A stretch of DNA of 64,000 nt from NCBI GenBank assembly GCA_020632695.1, contig JACKFB010000016.1:1-64000 (forward strand), written 5' to 3'. Below are positions 46,934 to 55,777 of this stretch, in pieces (within the stretch, counting starts at the first letter, position 1; each line of letters begins with the position of its first letter). Source of the stretch: Deltaproteobacteria bacterium. GTDB taxonomy: Bacteria; Myxococcota_A; UBA9042; PHBI01; JACKFB01. Below the pieces are notes generated by a model. The model was not told the origin of the DNA. It was given only the letters and a program-made list of their open reading frames with translations, and did no database searches. The position numbers and the translations under genes are program-made.

Positions 46934-49339
46934 ATGCGATGGAATCACCGGACCTGCAGCCCCGTGTGCGCTGCGATGCTGGCGTGGCTGGCGAGCTGTG
47001 GAGGCGACGGGATGCCCTCGACGAGCCCCGACGCCGACGCCGGCCCCGACGCCGTGGGCGGCGACGTCTCGAGCGACGCCGACGCCGCCAGCGTGGACGC
47101 CGCCGACGGCGACCTCGGGCGCCCGCCGCTGGTCATCGACGAGGTGGATCTGGTCTCGCTGGTCGACCCCCGCATCGGTACCCGCGGCGGGGGCAACGCC
47201 ATCCCCGGCCCCCTGCTGCCCCACGGGCTGATCCGCCCCAACCCGCACACCGTCAACGGAGCCGGGAGCATCGACTCGTACGAGTGGAGCGCCGACGCCA
47301 TCCAGGGCTTCACCCACACCAACCTCGAGGGCCCGGGGGGCTCCGGGTACGGCTACAGCCAGCTCCTGCTGATGCCAACCCTGGGGGTTCGCGACCTCAG
47401 CCCCACCGGCTATCGCTCGAGCTTCAGACACGACACCGAGACCGTCGAGCCCGGCTACTACGCCGTGACCCTCGACGACACGGCCATCCGGGTCGAGCTG
47501 ACCGCGGCGCGGCGGGCGGCCATCCACCGCTACACCTTCCCGGCGTCCGACGCGGCGCGGGTGGTGATGGACCTGGGCCACTCCAACGGCGCCTCCCAGG
47601 GAGGCCACGTGGAGCGCGCGGGCGACGCGGCCTTCGAGGGTTACGCCGACTACCAGGTGCACCCGCTGCTGGGCCTCACCCTTGCCGATGACCCGGGCAC
47701 CACCGGCGCGATGCGTGTCTACTTCCGCGTCGAGGCGTCGCGCGCCTTCGAGCGCAGCGGCTTCGCGTCACCGTCCGGGCCGCTGCCCGAGGCGAGCCCC
47801 AGCGCCGAGGGGCGCAACCTCGTCGCCTTCGCCGAGTGGACCACGGCGGCGGCCGAGGTGATCGAGCTGCGCGTGGGCATCTCGCTCATCGACGTGGAGC
47901 ACGCGCGGCTCAATCTCAGCACCGACCTGGACGGGCGCGACTTCCACGCGGTGCGCACGGCCGCACGCGCCGAGTGGAACAGCATGCTCAACCGCGTGCA
48001 GATCGAGGCTCCAGACCGTGTGCGCCGCATCTTCTACACGGCCCTCTATCACTCGATGATCCAGCCGACCGACGCCACCGAGGCCGACGGCGCGTTCCAG
48101 AGCGGCGCTGGCGGCACCTCGGAGGTGTTCCGCGACGCGGGCTTCCACTTCTTCACCGACGACTGGTGCATGTGGGACACCTTCCGCACCAGCCACCCCC
48201 TGGCCACGCTCATCGAACCGGAGACGCGCGGTCCGGTGGCCCGCTCCATCCTGCTGCGCTACCAACAAGGCGGTTGGTTGCCCAAGTGCACCTGGAGCGC
48301 GACCGGGTACTCGCGGGTGATGATCGGCAACCACGCCATCCCCATCCTGGTGGACGCCTGGGAAAAGGGGCTCCGCGACTTCGACGGCGCGCTGGCGCTC
48401 GAGGCGATGGTGAAGTCCGGGATGGACGACAACGCCAACCCCGGCCAGGGGGGCCTGTGCGGCTACTTCAACCTCGGCACCATCCCCGCCTACGTCGAGG
48501 GGGGCTTCGTCCCGGCCGAGTGCGACCCCAGCCAGGCGGCGTCGATGACCTTGGAGTACGCCTACGACGACTGGGTGACCGCCCGCTTCGCCGAGTCCAT
48601 GGGCGACGAGCCGACGCGCGCACGCTTCGACGGCCGCGCCATGAACTACCACCAGCAGTGGAACCCGGAGCACGGCTTCATGCAGGGGCGGCGCGCCGAC
48701 GGCTCGTGGGTGGAGCCCTTCGACGCGGCGGACAACCGCGACTCCAACTACTTCGCCGAGGCCTCGTCGTGGATCTACTCGTTCTTCGTGCCCCACGACG
48801 TCCCCGGCCTCATCGCGCTGGTCGGAGGCGACGACGCCTTCATCGCCCGCCTCGACGCCTTCTTCGACGGCGGGCACTACGACCCGTCGAACCAGCCGAG
48901 CTTCCACATCCCGTGGCTCTACAACTTCGCCGGCGCTCCCTGGCGCACCCAGGACCGGGTACGCCGCGTGCTCGCCGACTCCTACGGTGACGACCCGGGG
49001 GGCCTCCCGGGCAACGACGACGCCGGCTCCATGTCGGCGTGGTACGTGCTCGCCGCGCTGGGGCTCTACCCGCTCGCCCCCGGCGACCCCACGTGGCAGC
49101 TCGGGGCGCCGCTGGTCGAGCGCGCCACCGTGCACCTGCACCCGGGCTGGTACCCGGGCGAGCCCCTGATCATCGAGGCGCCTCGCGAACACCCCGAAGA
49201 CCGCTATGTGCAGTCCGTGACCTGGCGCGGCCAACCGCTGGACGTGCCCCACATCTCCCACGCCGAGCTGGTCCGCGGCGGCACGCTGCGCGTGGTCCTG
49301 GGGCCGGAGCCGTCGACCTGGGGCGCGCCGGCCCCCTGA
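46934..49339 (+). CDS. GH92 alpha-mannosidase lipoprotein
   Basis: 801 residues. Lipobox ASC near residue 22 and an Asp/Ala-rich linker. From about 75 the sequence is GH92: DPRIGTRGGGNAIPG, the domain-crossing GFTHTNLEGPGGSGYG, TFRTSHPL, and the signature GNDDAGSMSAWYVLAALGLYP near the C-terminus. GH92 enzymes are Ca-dependent exo-alpha-mannosidases releasing mannose from N-glycans or mannans. Extracellular, anchored. With a single copy and no SusCD-like genes, it probably scavenges mannose from eukaryotic or fungal glycoprotein, as expected for a predatory or saprophytic life. Confidence 0.93.
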   Translation: MRWNHRTCSPVCAAMLAWLASCGGDGMPSTSPDADAGPDAVGGDVSSDADAASVDAADGDLGRPPLVIDEVDLVSLVDPRIGTRGGGNAIPGPLLPHGLIRPNPHTVNGAGSIDSYEWSADAIQGFTHTNLEGPGGSGYGYSQLLLMPTLGVRDLSPTGYRSSFRHDTETVEPGYYAVTLDDTAIRVELTAARRAAIHRYTFPASDAARVVMDLGHSNGASQGGHVERAGDAAFEGYADYQVHPLLGLTLADDPGTTGAMRVYFRVEASRAFERSGFASPSGPLPEASPSAEGRNLVAFAEWTTAAAEVIELRVGISLIDVEHARLNLSTDLDGRDFHAVRTAARAEWNSMLNRVQIEAPDRVRRIFYTALYHSMIQPTDATEADGAFQSGAGGTSEVFRDAGFHFFTDDWCMWDTFRTSHPLATLIEPETRGPVARSILLRYQQGGWLPKCTWSATGYSRVMIGNHAIPILVDAWEKGLRDFDGALALEAMVKSGMDDNANPGQGGLCGYFNLGTIPAYVEGGFVPAECDPSQAASMTLEYAYDDWVTARFAESMGDEPTRARFDGRAMNYHQQWNPEHGFMQGRRADGSWVEPFDAADNRDSNYFAEASSWIYSFFVPHDVPGLIALVGGDDAFIARLDAFFDGGHYDPSNQPSFHIPWLYNFAGAPWRTQDRVRRVLADSYGDDPGGLPGNDDAGSMSAWYVLAALGLYPLAPGDPTWQLGAPLVERATVHLHPGWYPGEPLIIEAPREHPEDRYVQSVTWRGQPLDVPHISHAELVRGGTLRVVLGPEPSTWGAPAP

Positions 49340-49373
49340 CGCCGGAGGGAGCGCCCGCGTCCCGAGGGCCGGG

Positions 49374-50801
49374 TCAGGGCCCCGGGCACGACGCGACGAA
49401 GAGCGCCTCCAGGCGGCCGACCAGCGCCGCCGCGCTCTGGTCGTCGGGCGCCGAGGCCGCGGCGGTCTGGCGCGCGCCGGAGGACAGCTCGAGCTGGCGA
49501 AGATCCGCCTTCAGGCGAGGCAGCGCCCGCGACAGCACCGCGCAGTCGGTGCGTTCGAGGCCGGTGGCGACCACGGCGGCCCAGGTGCAGCCCGAGGTCC
49601 CCTCGCCGAAGGTGTCGCAGAGCCGCTGGCGGGCGAAGGCCATGTCGGCGGTCAGCGGGTTGTCCAGGTCATGGCGGGTCAGCAGACGCGGCATCAGCAG
49701 CGCCCCGAGGGCTATGGCGAGGACCAGCCCCACCAGCCAGCGGGGCACGCGGGTCAGCGCGCTGCGCACGGTGACCCGCGACCGCCAGGGCGTGGCGCGC
49801 GCCGCGCTCTGCTGCGTCGAGGCCGGGCTGGGCGCGCCGTCAGCGCGCGGCAGGAAGTCGGCGTAGAGCTCGGCCAGCGACGGACAGACGAGGCGCAGCT
49901 TGGCCGCGGCGGCCACTCCGGCGGCGCGATGCTTGCGCATCCACGCCTCCAGGGGAGCGCGGGCCTCGTGGGCGCCGCCGGCGTTGGTGGCGTCTGCGAT
50001 GAGCCCCCGCGCCTCCGCCGGGAACTCGGGGCCCAGCGCCGCCAGCTCGCTGGCCCAGCGCCACCGCGCCGAGGTCTGGATGTCGTAGGCCACGCGGCGG
50101 TTGGCCGACGAACGCTTGTAGCGCTCCAGGGCGGTGTGGATCCGCGTGGCGGCCTCCAGGGCGTCGGGGTCGGTGCGGACCGCGCCGTGCAAGCGCAACA
50201 CCAGGCGCAGCAAGGTGCGCGGCTCGAACCACTCGCGCTCGGGCGTCTCGCACATCAGCCCGAGCAGGCCGGCGGTCAGCGCGCCCAGGGCCTTGCTGTC
50301 CCCTGCGGCCAGCATGGCGCGGAGCTGGGGCATCGCGGCGTCGACCGTCCCCTTGTCCAGGGCATCCAGGAGCGCCTCGACGTCGAGGGCGGTGGACTCG
50401 TCGGCGGCCGCGTCGAGGAGGTCGAGCACGCGCGTGTCCTCGGAGGGAGGCGGCGGCGCGGTGCTGGCCTTCGACGGGGCCGACCCGAGGGAGGCCTGGG
50501 CCAGGCGCTTGCGCGCGTCGAGGCGGGCGCGCAGGAAGTCGGTGACCGGGCGCTTGCGCTCGCCGCCGCGAGGGCGCGGGCGCGGCTCGGTCGACGGCTC
50601 GGCCACCACCTCGTCGAAGGCGGAGGTCGGCCAGGCCCCCGGCTGGCGCAGCAGCTGCCAGGCCTCCTCGAGCTGCTCGCGGACCTCCTCGGGTACGCCC
50701 GGGCCGCAGCGCAGCAAGAGCTTGCGATATGCCTCCTGTGCGGCTTGTGGACCACCGGTTCGCCGCACTCCGAGCACGCGCAGCGCTTCGTCGAAGGTCA
50801 T
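49374..50801 (-). CDS. J-domain-like membrane protein
   Basis: 475 residues from ATG 50801 (a GTG nine bases earlier is possible). Residues 2-60 resemble a J-domain (FDEALRVLGVRR, AYRKLLLRC, VREQLEEAWQLLR), but the HPD tripeptide needed to stimulate DnaK is not visible; GGPQ stands at that place. A Pro-rich linker, a helical domain (about 120-320), a membrane segment (about 350-372) and a short periplasmic tail with three to four cysteines follow. Function unknown. It may be a degenerate J-protein used as a scaffold. Confidence 0.65.
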   Translation of the reverse strand: MTFDEALRVLGVRRTGGPQAAQEAYRKLLLRCGPGVPEEVREQLEEAWQLLRQPGAWPTSAFDEVVAEPSTEPRPRPRGGERKRPVTDFLRARLDARKRLAQASLGSAPSKASTAPPPPSEDTRVLDLLDAAADESTALDVEALLDALDKGTVDAAMPQLRAMLAAGDSKALGALTAGLLGLMCETPEREWFEPRTLLRLVLRLHGAVRTDPDALEAATRIHTALERYKRSSANRRVAYDIQTSARWRWASELAALGPEFPAEARGLIADATNAGGAHEARAPLEAWMRKHRAAGVAAAAKLRLVCPSLAELYADFLPRADGAPSPASTQQSAARATPWRSRVTVRSALTRVPRWLVGLVLAIALGALLMPRLLTRHDLDNPLTADMAFARQRLCDTFGEGTSGCTWAAVVATGLERTDCAVLSRALPRLKADLRQLELSSGARQTAAASAPDDQSAAALVGRLEALFVASCPGP

Positions 50802-51107
50802 CGCGGCCACCCGGCGGGCGCCCGACGCGCTCCGCGGCGACGGAGCCCGCCGGCGGCCTGAGCCGCGCCGCTCATGGGTGCCGGTGCCCGACCTGTCGGC
50901 GGCCCGGCTGCCCGGTGAGGGCGCCTCCGAAGCCCCGTGGAGTCTGGGCAGGCTGTACGACGTCTGCTCACCGTGGACTCCTCGGGACGTCTCCCGCGTC
51001 GTTCTGCCGTGGGCACGGGCGCGACCATCGTAGCGCCAGGATGTCCCGTGGTCATCTTCTGCGGGACGGGACGCGCAGTGCGCGAGCGGCGTGGGGGCTC
51101 GAGAAGC
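50802..51107. other. Intergenic region after ABC operon
   Basis: 306 bp between two leftward genes. It contains GTCCCG (51043-51048) and CGGGAC (51062-51067), a small inverted repeat that could end the ABC operon. Otherwise nothing recognised. Confidence 0.4.
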
Positions 51108-52391
51108 TCAATCCCAACGAAACACCCGCGAACCCACCGCAGCGCACAACAATGCGTAGCCCATCAGGATAGTGGCAGGAACGAGGCCTTCGGCGAGATC
51201 CATGCCGCGCCACGTCATCGCCGCGAGCCCATCGGTGGCCCAGGCGGTGGGCATGGCGTGGCCCAGGGCGCGGAGCCAGGGGGGCATCAGGAAGGCCGGG
51301 AGCATGGAGCCACCCAGAAACGACATCACGAGGATCGCGAAAGTGCCGAGGCTGGCGATGGTGCGCTCGGTGCGCCCGACCCCGGCGAGGAAGATGGAGA
51401 AGGCGCCGACGAAGAGCGCCTGGGCGCACAGGACGGCGGCGAAGCCCCACCACGAGCCCAGCACCCGGATCCCGAAGGCCGCGAAGCCCACGGCGTAGAC
51501 CGCGAGGCTGATGACCAGCGCGATCGCCGCCACGCTCAGCGCGCGGGCGGCGAGGATCTGGCCGCGGGAGACCGCCGAGAGGCGCAGGCGGGTCTGCAGG
51601 CCGCTGCGGCGCTCGGCCACCAGCTCCTTGGCGGCGTCGGCGGCGACGAAGAGCAGGAACATGCAGAGCATGCCGGCGAAGGTGTGGGCGTAGCTGTTGT
51701 AGCCGCCGAGCGGGCTGTCGACGACGGCAGCGCGGCGGTGGAACGTGAGCGGCGGGCTGATGGCGAGGCCTGTGCTGCCCGCGCCGGGCGGGCCGTCGGA
51801 GGGCGGCGGCATCAGCCGGAGCGCGCGGTCGATCACGTCCAGCCAGGCGGCGTCGTCGGGGTCGGGCGGCGAGCTCGAGATGAGCGCGCGGGCCTGCGTC
51901 AGGAGCGCGCGGAGGCTTCCGGGGTCGGTGATCCGGGACATGGTCTGCTCGAACACGATGCGCGTCACCAGCCCCTCGACCAGGTCGGCCTCGGTCTTGC
52001 GCGAGGGGTCGAAGACCAGCTCGGCGCGCGCCGGGCCGCCTCCAGCGCCGAGGAAGGCGCTCGGGGTCAGGGCCGCGCCGCTGCCCGGCGGCAGGATGAT
52101 GGCCAGGGGCAGTCTCCCGCGGGCGACGTCGGCCAGCGCCTCCTCCTCGGTGGCGGGCACCACCTCGAGGTTCGGGTCGGCGCGCACGGCCTCCACCAGG
52201 GCGCGGCTCCCCGCGCTGCCGTCGCGGTCGATCACCGCGAGCCGGACGGTGTTGGCGAGGTCCGGCGGGTTGAAGAGGGTGCCCAGCAACGCGGCCAGCA
52301 CCACCGGCGTGAGCACGGTGGCCAGCGCCCCTCGACCATCGGCGCGAAAGCGCAGGAGGTCCTTCGCGATCAACCAGCCGAGCGGCTTCAC
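51108..52391 (-). CDS. ABC-2 type permease
   Basis: 427 residues from GTG 52391, which overlaps the ATPase stop by 4 bp (GTGA). One N-terminal helix (about 17-40), a large extracytoplasmic domain (about 45-215), then five helices at the C-terminus with VAERRSGLQTRLRLSAVSRGQILAAR as the coupling region. Typical of ABC-2 exporters of the NatB/YhfE/DrrB kind. Substrate unknown; drugs, lipids or ions are usual for the family. Confidence 0.9.
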   Translation of the reverse strand: MKPLGWLIAKDLLRFRADGRGALATVLTPVVLAALLGTLFNPPDLANTVRLAVIDRDGSAGSRALVEAVRADPNLEVVPATEEEALADVARGRLPLAIILPPGSGAALTPSAFLGAGGGPARAELVFDPSRKTEADLVEGLVTRIVFEQTMSRITDPGSLRALLTQARALISSSPPDPDDAAWLDVIDRALRLMPPPSDGPPGAGSTGLAISPPLTFHRRAAVVDSPLGGYNSYAHTFAGMLCMFLLFVAADAAKELVAERRSGLQTRLRLSAVSRGQILAARALSVAAIALVISLAVYAVGFAAFGIRVLGSWWGFAAVLCAQALFVGAFSIFLAGVGRTERTIASLGTFAILVMSFLGGSMLPAFLMPPWLRALGHAMPTAWATDGLAAMTWRGMDLAEGLVPATILMGYALLCAAVGSRVFRWD

Positions 52392-53227
52392 GCCTCGTCC
52401 CTGAGCGAGTGGCCGGTGCGCTCGAGGAAGATGTCCTCCAGGCTCCGGGGCGTCGGCACCACGGCGTCCACGTCCAGGCCCGCGGCGCTCAGGGCGCCGG
52501 CCAGGTCGGCCCCGGAGGCCCCCGCACGCAGGGTCACCGAGTGGCGGAGCGGGGTCCCCGAGCCGGCCAGCAGCTCCCGCAGCGTGCCGGCGGTCACCAG
52601 CCGACCGTGGTCGATGATCGCCACCCGGTCGCAGAGGGCCTCCACCTCCTCCATGTAGTGGGTGGTGTAGACGACGGTGCTCCCCTCCGCGCGCAGGCGC
52701 CGGATGGTGTCGAAGATGTGCAGCCGGCTCTGGGGGTCGACGCCCGTGGTCGGCTCGTCGCAGATGACGCACTCCGGACCGTGCAGCAGCGAGGAGGCGA
52801 GGTTCAGTCGCCGCTTCATCCCGCCCGACAGCGTCTCGACCCGCGCCTCGACCCGCGGGCGGAGCTGGGCCAGCTCGAGCGCCCACTCGACCCGGTCGGC
52901 CAGACGCGCGCCGCTGAGGCCCAGCACGCCCCCGAGCACGCGCAGGTTCTGGAGCACGGTGAGCTCGTCGTACAGCGCGAGCTGCTGGGGGACCACCCCG
53001 ATGCGCCGGCGCACCTCGGCGGGGTGGGCGACGGCGTCGACCCCGCCGACCGTGACCGAGCCGGCCGATGGCACGACCAGCCCGGCGATGCAGCGGATGG
53101 TCGTGGTCTTGCCCGCGCCGTTGGGCCCGAGCAGCCCGAAGAGCGCCCCGCGCGGGACGTCGAGGGTCAGCGAGTCCACTGCGCAGAGCGAGCCGTAGGT
53201 CACTCGCAGGCCGTCGATGCGGATCAC
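52388..53227 (-). CDS. ABC transporter ATPase
   Basis: 279 residues from GTG 53227. Walker A GPNGAGKTT (34-42), Q-loop VVPQQ, signature LSGGMKRRL, Walker B VICDEPTTGVDP and H-loop TTHYMEE are all intact. The CcmA/DrrA-like group powers ABC-2 exporters. The C-terminal tail of about 60 residues is usual. Translationally coupled to the permease. Confidence 0.95.
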   Translation of the reverse strand: MIRIDGLRVTYGSLCAVDSLTLDVPRGALFGLLGPNGAGKTTTIRCIAGLVVPSAGSVTVGGVDAVAHPAEVRRRIGVVPQQLALYDELTVLQNLRVLGGVLGLSGARLADRVEWALELAQLRPRVEARVETLSGGMKRRLNLASSLLHGPECVICDEPTTGVDPQSRLHIFDTIRRLRAEGSTVVYTTHYMEEVEALCDRVAIIDHGRLVTAGTLRELLAGSGTPLRHSVTLRAGASGADLAGALSAAGLDVDAVVPTPRSLEDIFLERTGHSLRDEA

Positions 53228-53323
53228 GGTGGGGCTCGTCTCCGATTCGGGGTGGCGCGCCTTCGGCGTGATAGCGCGATTCCGCCGGCGCGGCCACCCG
53301 AGCGCGGCCGGTCGCCGAGGTGT

Positions 53324-53329
53324 TATGGT
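53324..53329 (+). promoter_or_regulatory. TATGGT box before di-haem cytochrome
   Basis: It overlaps the first ATG (53325) and ends 7 nt before GTG 53337, which would fit a leaderless start at that GTG, 4 codons into the frame given for the gene. Confidence 0.35.
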
Positions 53330-55319
53330 GGCGCGCGTGGCGGCACCCAAACGGTCATGGCCCGCCGGCGGCGCGCGGGTTGCCCGGCTGCTCTGGGCGG
53401 CGCTGGCGTGGTCCGGATGCGCGGCCCTCGACCCGCAGACGGCGCCGGAGCTGCACCGCGAGCGGCTCCTGGCGATGGAGGCACGGCTCGCTCCCGAGGC
53501 GCTCGCGTACGCGCCGCGCGCCTCGGCGCCCTTCGCCGCCGACGGGGTCGCCGTCGACGGCGCTTCGATCCGCGTCTGGTCGCGCTCGTCGACCGAGCAG
53601 GCCCGGGCGCGCGTCGCCGGTGACTCCCTGGAGGGCCTCGGCACCTGGACGGCGCCAGCCCCCGCCACCCGATGCGTCGCCGGCAGCGGCCGCCTCCCCG
53701 CGGCGCTCTTCTGCGCCGGCCCGCTGGTCCCGGGCGGCGTCGTTGCCCCCGACGCCCCCGCCTTCCGAGCCGCCCTGCCCCGACGCGGCGGCTTCCGCGA
53801 CCTCGCCCTGGATCCCGCCCGCGGCCTCATCCACGTCGTCGACGGCGTCCGCGACCTGCTCCTCACCCTCGACGCCTCGGGCGCCCTCGTCGCCACCACA
53901 CCCACGCCGCCCGGCGTCTACCGCATCATCCCCGTCGCCGATCGCGCGCTCGCCCTGCTCTCGGGGCCCTCGCCGCGCCTGGCCCTCTGCCCGCTCCAGC
54001 CGGACGGGCTCCCCGCCTCGGCCCCCATCCCCGCTCCGCGCGCAGCCCCGGCGCGCGACGGCGTCTACGACCAGACCCTCGACCTGCTCTGGCTCGTCGG
54101 CCCGGAACCAGGCCCCCCGCGCCGCGCCGATGGACCGCTGCGTCACCTGCGCAGCACACTGGTGTCCCTCCGCCCCTCCTCGCTCGTGGCCGGCGACGCC
54201 CGCCCGGTGCTCAGCGTCGACCTGGGCGCCCACGGGCTGGTGGACGCCACGCGCGTCGTCTCCACCGGCCGCCTGCTGGCCATCGCCGCCACCGGCAGCG
54301 ACGCCGTCGCCTTCGTCGACCCATCGACCACGCCGCCCACCATCACCACCTTCGCGACCGGCCCGGCGCCGGTGGGCCTCGCCCCCTGCGGCGACGCCGT
54401 GCTGGTCGCCCACCGCCTCGACGCGACCCTGCTGCTGCTGCACCCCGACCGCGGCGTGCTCTCGCGCCTCGCCCTGGCCCCGCCGCCCGATCCCGACGAC
54501 CTCGCCGCGCTGGGCGCGCGCCTCTTCCATCGCGCGGGCCTCTGGCGCAGCCCGACCGCCGACGCCATCACCTGCAACACCTGCCACTGGGACACCGGCA
54601 GCGACCACCGCATGCAGCCGGGCTTCCTCGAGCGGCGCCACGAGCTCACCCGCCCCCTGGGCGGCATCGGCGCGGTAGCGCCCATCTTCACCACCGGGGG
54701 CGCCGACTCCCTCGCCCAGGCCGTCGAGGGGCTGGTCCGCGGCCTCGACGACCGCTTCTGGCAGGGCCCCCGCCACGGCGGCGCCTGGTGGGAGCAGCCG
54801 CTGCGCCTGCTCGTGCCGGGCGGCAAGCCGCTGACGCTCTCGCCCGGGCGCGTCCGAGAGGCCCTGCTCACCTTCGTGGCCACCCTGCCGCGCACGCCGG
54901 GCCCGCTGCGGGTGGGCGACCCGACCCCCTCGGCGTTGGTGCGCCGCGGCTTCGAGCTCTTCGCCGACCAGTGCGCCTCGTGCCACGCCCTGACCCCCGA
55001 CATGCGAGGCGGGCTACGCCTGCCACCCGACCGGGCCCTGGACTGGCTCCAGGCGCGCGGCCTCGCCTTCGCGGCGCCGGTGTGGTCGCGCGCGGGCATC
55101 GAGCCCAGCTTCCACCCCCAGGGCAACCGTGTGGCCCCGCTGGTGGACCTGGGGCGCCCCGGGCCCTTCTTCTCCAACGGCTCGGCTGCGTCGCTGAGCG
55201 AGGTGCTGGCGCGGCTTCGGCCGGGCACGACCTCGGTGCACGGCGGGCAGCCGGGAGAGACCCCCACCGTGCCCGCCGACCAGCGCCGCGCCCTGGAGGC
55301 CTTCCTGCTCTGGTTGTGA
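53325..55319 (+). CDS. Di-haem cytochrome, MauG/peroxidase-like C-domain
   Basis: 664 residues from ATG 53325 (GTG 53337 possible). A signal peptide, then Cys in WSGC (atypical lipobox). Residues 100-400 form a beta-propeller-like domain (DLALDPARGLIHVVDGVRDLLLTLD). The C-terminal part contains two c-haem sites: CNTCH (417-421) and CASCH (550-554), arranged as in bacterial cytochrome c peroxidase/MauG proteins, with Met/His candidates between. Periplasmic; it may oxidise or reduce a substrate or sense it with the propeller. It is divergent from the ABC operon. Confidence 0.85.
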   Translation: MVARVAAPKRSWPAGGARVARLLWAALAWSGCAALDPQTAPELHRERLLAMEARLAPEALAYAPRASAPFAADGVAVDGASIRVWSRSSTEQARARVAGDSLEGLGTWTAPAPATRCVAGSGRLPAALFCAGPLVPGGVVAPDAPAFRAALPRRGGFRDLALDPARGLIHVVDGVRDLLLTLDASGALVATTPTPPGVYRIIPVADRALALLSGPSPRLALCPLQPDGLPASAPIPAPRAAPARDGVYDQTLDLLWLVGPEPGPPRRADGPLRHLRSTLVSLRPSSLVAGDARPVLSVDLGAHGLVDATRVVSTGRLLAIAATGSDAVAFVDPSTTPPTITTFATGPAPVGLAPCGDAVLVAHRLDATLLLLHPDRGVLSRLALAPPPDPDDLAALGARLFHRAGLWRSPTADAITCNTCHWDTGSDHRMQPGFLERRHELTRPLGGIGAVAPIFTTGGADSLAQAVEGLVRGLDDRFWQGPRHGGAWWEQPLRLLVPGGKPLTLSPGRVREALLTFVATLPRTPGPLRVGDPTPSALVRRGFELFADQCASCHALTPDMRGGLRLPPDRALDWLQARGLAFAAPVWSRAGIEPSFHPQGNRVAPLVDLGRPGPFFSNGSAASLSEVLARLRPGTTSVHGGQPGETPTVPADQRRALEAFLLWL

Positions 55320-55337
55320 CGGCCGCCCGGCCGCCCC

Positions 55338-55703
55338 CTACCAGAACTTGTTGTCCGGGTTCTCCTTGGAGTCCACGGTCGGAGGCGCGTCGGGCGAGAC
55401 CACGACCACGTTGTCGTTGACCTTCACCAGGTCGACGTTTCCGCCCTTGGCCTGCCCCTCGAGGATCTGCACGACGATGTCCGCCAGGGCGCTCTTGAAG
55501 GGGAGCTTCTCGAAGGCGCTGGTCGACTGGGGCGGCACCTTCTCGAAGCGTACCTCCTTCTTCCCGTCGGGCGACTGGAGCATGACGGTGACCGGCTGCG
55601 CCGTGTCGTTTCGGATGGCTCCGCGGGTGACGCTCCCGCAAGCGGCGCTGAGGCTCACCAGCGCGAGCAGCGCGAGCCCGGCGACGATGGATCGATGACG
55701 CAT
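55338..55703 (-). CDS. Small lipoprotein
   Basis: 121 residues from ATG 55703, with AGGA 7 nt upstream. Lipobox SAA-C near 23. A small beta-rich domain (GAIRNDTAQPVTVMLQS, EVRFEKVPPQST) and a C-terminal DNKFW. No family recognised. It lies directly downstream of, and in the same direction as, the copper ATPase gene, but with a 74-bp gap. Confidence 0.7.
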   Translation of the reverse strand: MRHRSIVAGLALLALVSLSAACGSVTRGAIRNDTAQPVTVMLQSPDGKKEVRFEKVPPQSTSAFEKLPFKSALADIVVQILEGQAKGGNVDLVKVNDNVVVVSPDAPPTVDSKENPDNKFW

Positions 55704-55777
55704 GACGTGTCCTGGGTGGGTTGGGGGGTTCAGGATGGGTCGCGAACCCGTCCAGGGTAGGAGTCCGCGCGGATTTC

